From the NCBI RefSeq assembly GCF_015319355.1, contig NZ_JADILU010000001.1:186001-250000 (forward strand): DNA of 64,000 nucleotides, written 5' to 3'. The stretch comes from Psychroserpens luteus (GTDB taxonomy: Bacteria; Bacteroidota; Bacteroidia; Flavobacteriales; Flavobacteriaceae). The translations under genes and the position numbers were made by a program. Below are positions 59,633 through 64,000 of the stretch, piece after piece. Positions within the stretch are counted from its first letter, which is position 1. Every line of letters begins with the position of its first letter. The notes below the pieces were generated by a model. The model searched no databases and was not told the origin of the DNA. It saw only the letters and a list, made by a program, of their open reading frames with translations.

Positions 59633-61243
59633 TTAGTATCCATCATTTTGAGGGTAATCAGCACCTAATAAATCTAAATCTCGCTGAGCAATAGGCCAAT
59701 TTATAAAATATGGTTGCCAGTTTTCTCTAGGATCTTTTGATCCTAAATTAGCTGGGTAATATTCTCCATCTCCTGCATAATTAGTGATTTGAAAATCAAT
59801 AACAGACTGTCCCATTCTTTTCAATGTAAACCAACGTTGACCTTCAAAAGCTAATTCTCTAGCACGTTCATCTAATATTGATTGTTGGTTTACACTTGTT
59901 AAAGGAGTTGCATTTGCTCTTTCTCTAACTGCATTTATATAAGGTAAAGGGTCTCCAGAGGACATCATGATTGCCTCTGCAGCAATTAAGTATGTTTCTG
60001 CTAATCTATAAACCATTGTGTTACTTCTTTGTAAATAAGAATCTTTATTATCATCTTCTTGAGCAAATTTTATACAAGAAGGGTGCATTCTTTTGTAATA
60101 GTTTTGATAACTTGAAGATGGATTGTCAAGATCTGTTATAGGTTCATAATCATTAACTACTTGACCAATATTGTCTCCAGATGTATAATAGTATTTTAGT
60201 CTAAAATAAGTATTGTCATCTCTTGTATCGTTAGGGTCTTCAGATAATAGATTTAATAAATATAGGTTAGGTAATACTCGAGAAAATCCTCTACCTCCTT
60301 GTTCTATATTAGATTCTATACCAGATATTTGAAAATATTGTGTGACGTAATTGGCATTCATCATTGTGTTGTCTCCACCACCAAGTAAATCATCTTGAGA
60401 TTGTACGACAAATAAAGCTTCGGAGTTATTTCTATCACCTTCAAATACAGCAGCTGTTGTAGATACTAGACTGTGAGGGCTTTCAGGGTCTTCAATTACA
60501 GATAATGCCTGTGTTTTAGCTTCAGTCCAATCTCCTTCCCACATAGCAACTTTTGCTTTTACGTGTTTTGCGGTTCCTTTGGTGACGCGACCAAAAGTGT
60601 CATTCCACTCTAAATGCTCAATAGCAAAATTTAAATCACTGTTTAAAAGTGCGAAAATCGCTTCTTCGGAAGATCTATCATTAACAACATCAAAAGCATT
60701 ATCAACAGTTATGGTTTCTGTATTGATATAAATGTTGTTATACATTCTATAAAGATAAAAATATGAGTTAGCTCTAAAAAACTTAGCTTCTGCTATGATT
60801 TGATTTCTTGAATCTTCATCTATATCTTCAATTACTTCCGCAGCATTGATAATTGCTGTTGCCTTATTAGTGATGTTGTAAAAGTGTTTCCAAAATAGTG
60901 ATGAAGCAAAATTAGAACCTTGATCTATTGAAGAAACTCCTCTTTCGTATCTGCCCATTAAACCTGTGTAGCCTGTTCTGCTAAACGCTAAATCACTTCT
61001 TGATGATAAGAGAACACTTCCCATGAAATCTTCTGTACTATTATCATATCGATCTCTGTTAAACTTGTATAAACTCACAACACCAGATTTTAAACCATCT
61101 TCAGTTGTATAAATGTAATCAGAGTCAATTAATGTGCTTGGTTGTTCATCTAAGTAATCTTCACAAGACAACGTAACAAAACATATTGCCATTACTAATA
61201 GCATGCTAGTTTTGAATTCCGAATAAAAAAACCTCGTTTTCAT
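59633..61243 (-). CDS. RagB/SusD family outer-membrane glycan-binding lipoprotein
   Basis: A 536-residue SusD-like lipoprotein with lipobox cysteine C27 (MAICFVTLSCEDYLDEQPS). The helical TPR core (AEAKFFRANSYFYLYRMYNN) and the C-terminal RLAETYLIAAEAIMMSSG...YINAVRERANATPL and DERARELAFEGQRWFTLKRM blocks are family hallmarks. It caps the SusC barrel and captures oligosaccharides at the cell surface. It is 19 bases after susC in the same direction. Confidence 0.95.
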   Translation of the reverse strand: MKTRFFYSEFKTSMLLVMAICFVTLSCEDYLDEQPSTLIDSDYIYTTEDGLKSGVVSLYKFNRDRYDNSTEDFMGSVLLSSRSDLAFSRTGYTGLMGRYERGVSSIDQGSNFASSLFWKHFYNITNKATAIINAAEVIEDIDEDSRNQIIAEAKFFRANSYFYLYRMYNNIYINTETITVDNAFDVVNDRSSEEAIFALLNSDLNFAIEHLEWNDTFGRVTKGTAKHVKAKVAMWEGDWTEAKTQALSVIEDPESPHSLVSTTAAVFEGDRNNSEALFVVQSQDDLLGGGDNTMMNANYVTQYFQISGIESNIEQGGRGFSRVLPNLYLLNLLSEDPNDTRDDNTYFRLKYYYTSGDNIGQVVNDYEPITDLDNPSSSYQNYYKRMHPSCIKFAQEDDNKDSYLQRSNTMVYRLAETYLIAAEAIMMSSGDPLPYINAVRERANATPLTSVNQQSILDERARELAFEGQRWFTLKRMGQSVIDFQITNYAGDGEYYPANLGSKDPRENWQPYFINWPIAQRDLDLLGADYPQNDGY

Positions 61244-61262
61244 AATATTTTTATTTTTTTAA

Positions 61263-64000
61263 TTAAAATTTAACTCTTATACCAAATGTGAAACTTCTTG
61301 CATCTGGATAACCTGTATCTGCATTAGAAAATGTACTTCTAATATTAACCTCTGGACTATAACCTATGTAATCTGTATTTGTAAATAAGTTACTACCAGT
61401 AATATAAAATCTAATTTGATCCAAGCCTAATTGTGAATTCACAGCATCAGACAAAGTGTAACCTAAACTTACAGTTCTTAATCTAATATAAGAAGCATCT
61501 CTTACAGCTAGAGAATTTAAATATAAAGGTGTAGAATCAAAATTAGGTCTGGGGAATGTTGTTGATGGGTTTTCTGGAGTATAATAATCTACTTTTACAC
61601 CATTTAACTTTCCAGATAACGTTCCACCATTATTAAAGTCTGATAGAAAAGGATTTATTTTTGTTGCGCCTTCTACAATGTAAAAGTCTACGAATAAATC
61701 AAATCCTTTATAGGCTAAATTTGTTGAGATTGACCCAAACCAGTCTGGATTAGGATCTGTAAAAACACGATCTTCTTGTGTGATTTTACCATCTGGAATA
61801 CCAGTAATATTACCTTCTTCGTCAACACCGTTTGTGTCTGCAATTTTAATATCTCCAGGTCTTAAATCTTCTTGAGTTAATGCTGAATCTGGGTTAGCTT
61901 GTGGCGCATTTTCAAAATCATCTCCTTCTTGCCAGATGCCATCAAATTGATATTGATAGATAACACCTACTGCTTGACCAACATAGTAATTGTAGGTGTT
62001 ATCTTCATTAATAACATTACCATCACCGTCATTGTATAATTCTAATAATTTATTTTTGTTATTAGACCAGTTTGTTGAGACTGACCACTTAAAATCTTCT
62101 TTATTGAAAATATTGGCTGTTAAACCTAACTCAATACCTGTATTTTGTAATTCACCTGCATTAAAGTAAGTAAAAGAGTATCCTGTAGTAGATGGAACTC
62201 CTCGTTTCAATAATAAATCTTCGGTTCTAGCATCATACCAGTTGAAGTTACCAACTAAAGCTCTATTAAATATTGAAAAATCTAAACCAAGATTGGCAGT
62301 CGTAATTCTTTCAAATTTTAAATTTGTATTAGGAAGAATTGTTGAAGGAGAATAACCCGAAGCAGATTCAGAATCAAAAATATAATTTTGACCATCTGCA
62401 GTAAAAAGGGATGTGTAAGCGCGACCCAAATCATTAACTAAAGACCCATAACTTGCTCTTAACTTTAATTCTTGGACAGCGTTAACGTTTTCTAAGAATC
62501 CTTCATTATGAATTTTCCAAGCAAATGAAGCTGCAGGATTGAAACTCCATTTATTATCTGCTGAATTTACAGAAGCACCATCTGCTCTTGCGGTAGCGGT
62601 AAATAGATATCTATTCATCAAGTTGTATCGAGCTCTTCCCATGAAAGAGGATAATCTTTGTTGGTTTTTATCACGTTCAACAGTAACATTTCCAATAGCA
62701 TTGGTAATACCATTGTAACTAAGGCTTTCGTTTGTAAAACCTTGACCCTCTGTAAATGTTCTACTAAAGGTGTTCTCTTGTGACGATTGAACTACTGTTA
62801 AATTAAGTTTGTTATTATCGTTGAATGCCTTGTCGTATGTTAAAATGTTTTCAATTAAATAAGATTCTCTTAATTGATTGTCAATTCTTGCAATACCATT
62901 AACATCATCACCTGCAGAACTCAATGAAGATTGGTATTGACCACGCTCTGATGTTCTTCTTGTAAAGTTAGTTTTTAATTGATATTGCAAGTCTTTGGTT
63001 ATTTGCCATATTGGAGTCACGTTGACCACAAAGTCATTTCCTTTCTCATCATTATCTTGCTCTCTAAGATTCCATATTGGATTTACAGCAGATAATTCTT
63101 CACCACTTGGAAATTGAGTAAGATTACCTTCTTCATCGTAAGCTCTACCTAAAGGAGAGAATGTGATAACATTTACATTTGCAGCTCTTTCTATTCTGTC
63201 ATTTAACAGATTTAAATCAAAATTCACAGAGATTTTATCATTGATTTTTTGATCTACGTTTAAACGTAATGTTTTTCTTGCATAACTAGAAGTTGGGATT
63301 AAGCCTTCTTCTTTAAAATAGTTAATACTACCAAAAACTTTTGTGTTCTCTGTACCACCACTAATGCTTATCGCTTGGCTGTTTACCATTCCATTTCTAA
63401 CTAATTCATCTTCCCAGTTAACAAATTCGTTGTTAGTAATAGACTCTAGTTCTAATTCAGAGAAAATATCTTCATCATTAGAATAAAGATCATCAGCATT
63501 GTTAGATCTAACAGCTTCTCTTCTCAATTGTGCAAATTCTGCACCACTATAAACATCAAAGTTTCTTTCTATAGATTTAGTAGTAAGATAACCATGATAG
63601 CTAATACTCATTTTATCTGATTTACCACGTTTTGTTGTTATTAAAACAACACCATTGGCTCCTCTAGAACCATAAATTGCTTGTGCTGATGCATCTTTAA
63701 GAAATTCAATTGATTCAATATCATCAGAATCTATATCTTCAATACCACCATCTCTAACAATACCGTCAACAACGTAAATTGCACTTACATTACCTTCAAT
63801 AGATCCTCGACCTCTAAAGATAATTTCCGATGTTCCTCCTGGACGTAGTGTACCACCTCCAACATCTACTTGTAAGCCTGCAATTCTTCCTCGTAACATT
63901 TCATTTACATCTGAAGTTGGTGTTAATGTTGCTTTGTCTAAGTCTGTAGTTGCAACAGCATTTACAATATCACTTTTTCTCTGCGAACCATAACCAACAA
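61263..64000 (-). CDS. SusC/RagA family TonB-linked outer-membrane transporter (5' partial)
   Basis: The frame is open to the right edge of the window (GYGSQRKSDIVNAVATTDL before the first visible methionine), so the signal peptide and carboxypeptidase-like domain are outside. Seen are the plug (MLRGRIAGLQVDVGGGTLRP; SIEGNVSAIYVVDGIVRDGG; EFLKDASAQAIYGSRGANGV) and the full barrel, ending in the outer-membrane signature DARSFTFGIRVKF. Together with the SusD gene behind it, it forms the glycan import complex of the locus. Given the GH16 and GH3 enzymes, beta-glucan oligosaccharides are the likely cargo. Confidence 0.95.
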   Translation of the reverse strand, partial: VGYGSQRKSDIVNAVATTDLDKATLTPTSDVNEMLRGRIAGLQVDVGGGTLRPGGTSEIIFRGRGSIEGNVSAIYVVDGIVRDGGIEDIDSDDIESIEFLKDASAQAIYGSRGANGVVLITTKRGKSDKMSISYHGYLTTKSIERNFDVYSGAEFAQLRREAVRSNNADDLYSNDEDIFSELELESITNNEFVNWEDELVRNGMVNSQAISISGGTENTKVFGSINYFKEEGLIPTSSYARKTLRLNVDQKINDKISVNFDLNLLNDRIERAANVNVITFSPLGRAYDEEGNLTQFPSGEELSAVNPIWNLREQDNDEKGNDFVVNVTPIWQITKDLQYQLKTNFTRRTSERGQYQSSLSSAGDDVNGIARIDNQLRESYLIENILTYDKAFNDNNKLNLTVVQSSQENTFSRTFTEGQGFTNESLSYNGITNAIGNVTVERDKNQQRLSSFMGRARYNLMNRYLFTATARADGASVNSADNKWSFNPAASFAWKIHNEGFLENVNAVQELKLRASYGSLVNDLGRAYTSLFTADGQNYIFDSESASGYSPSTILPNTNLKFERITTANLGLDFSIFNRALVGNFNWYDARTEDLLLKRGVPSTTGYSFTYFNAGELQNTGIELGLTANIFNKEDFKWSVSTNWSNNKNKLLELYNDGDGNVINEDNTYNYYVGQAVGVIYQYQFDGIWQEGDDFENAPQANPDSALTQEDLRPGDIKIADTNGVDEEGNITGIPDGKITQEDRVFTDPNPDWFGSISTNLAYKGFDLFVDFYIVEGATKINPFLSDFNNGGTLSGKLNGVKVDYYTPENPSTTFPRPNFDSTPLYLNSLAVRDASYIRLRTVSLGYTLSDAVNSQLGLDQIRFYITGSNLFTNTDYIGYSPEVNIRSTFSNADTGYPDARSFTFGIRVKF

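Overview
The window is AT-rich chromosomal DNA from a marine-type member of Bacteroidetes, most likely family Flavobacteriaceae. The evidence is: several secreted proteins with type IX secretion (T9SS) C-terminal sorting domains, a SusC/SusD pair, -7 promoter boxes of the Bacteroidetes form TAnnTTTG, a HemC-HemD fusion, and lipoprotein and gene-order habits typical of flavobacteria. No phage, plasmid or CRISPR features were seen.

Layout. 1-11 kb: a 5'-truncated T9SS adhesin, then leftward genes for a DEDDy exonuclease, S41 protease, class C beta-lactamase-like hydrolase, DUF4442 protein, and a BspA-repeat T9SS protein. 10.7-14.4 kb: ogt, a CNNM/CorC-type membrane protein, a decayed cytochrome c gene, an Lrp/AsnC regulator and hemB. 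14.6-17.3 kb: a large SF2 helicase with C-terminal membrane segments. 17.3-30.4 kb: the haem region, with leftward hemA, hemCD, hemE, an EI24 protein, a GNAT and hemF, then rightward AraC regulator, two small secreted proteins, hemH and a MATE exporter. 30.5-32.4 kb: two small secreted proteins, one broken by frameshifts. 32.6-40.3 kb: a sortilin/BNR-repeat protein, a GIY-YIG cassette, hemJ, a histidine kinase, a crotonase, and a radical SAM protein. 40.4-44.8 kb: tRNA-Asn, rseP, an M1 aminopeptidase and a SCO copper chaperone. 44.9-54.6 kb: metal uptake (feoA-feoB, a 47-residue Cys-rich protein, a DtxR/MntR regulator, a TonB receptor, and a Zn/Mn-type ABC transporter with two permeases). 54.7-64 kb: a leftward polysaccharide utilisation locus (SusC, SusD, a GDPD-GH16 fusion, an EEP hydrolase and a GH3), whose GH content suggests beta-glucan (laminarin-like) use.

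How it works together. Glutamyl-tRNA reductase (hemA), hemB, hemCD, hemE, hemF, hemJ and hemH supply nearly the whole C5 haem pathway; hemL is the main step missing. SCO maturation of cytochrome oxidase and Fe/Mn/Zn uptake are natural partners. A shared palindrome (TTTAGA...TCTAAA) near the DtxR gene/TonB receptor, feoA and hemA/AraC suggests one metal-responsive circuit linking metal import to haem synthesis.

Most interesting points. (1) A REP-flanked Y1 (RAYT-type) transposase gene is fused in frame to the 5' end of hemF. (2) A ~150-nt structured, AT-rich element with long inverted ends occurs twice, upstream of hemB and upstream of the SCO gene; it looks like a conserved non-coding RNA or a miniature mobile element. 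(3) Two further small cassettes (a four-helix-bundle gene between hemCD and hemE, and a GIY-YIG gene before hemJ) carry their own inverted repeats, so the haem genes have been hit by three different repeat-bounded cassette types.
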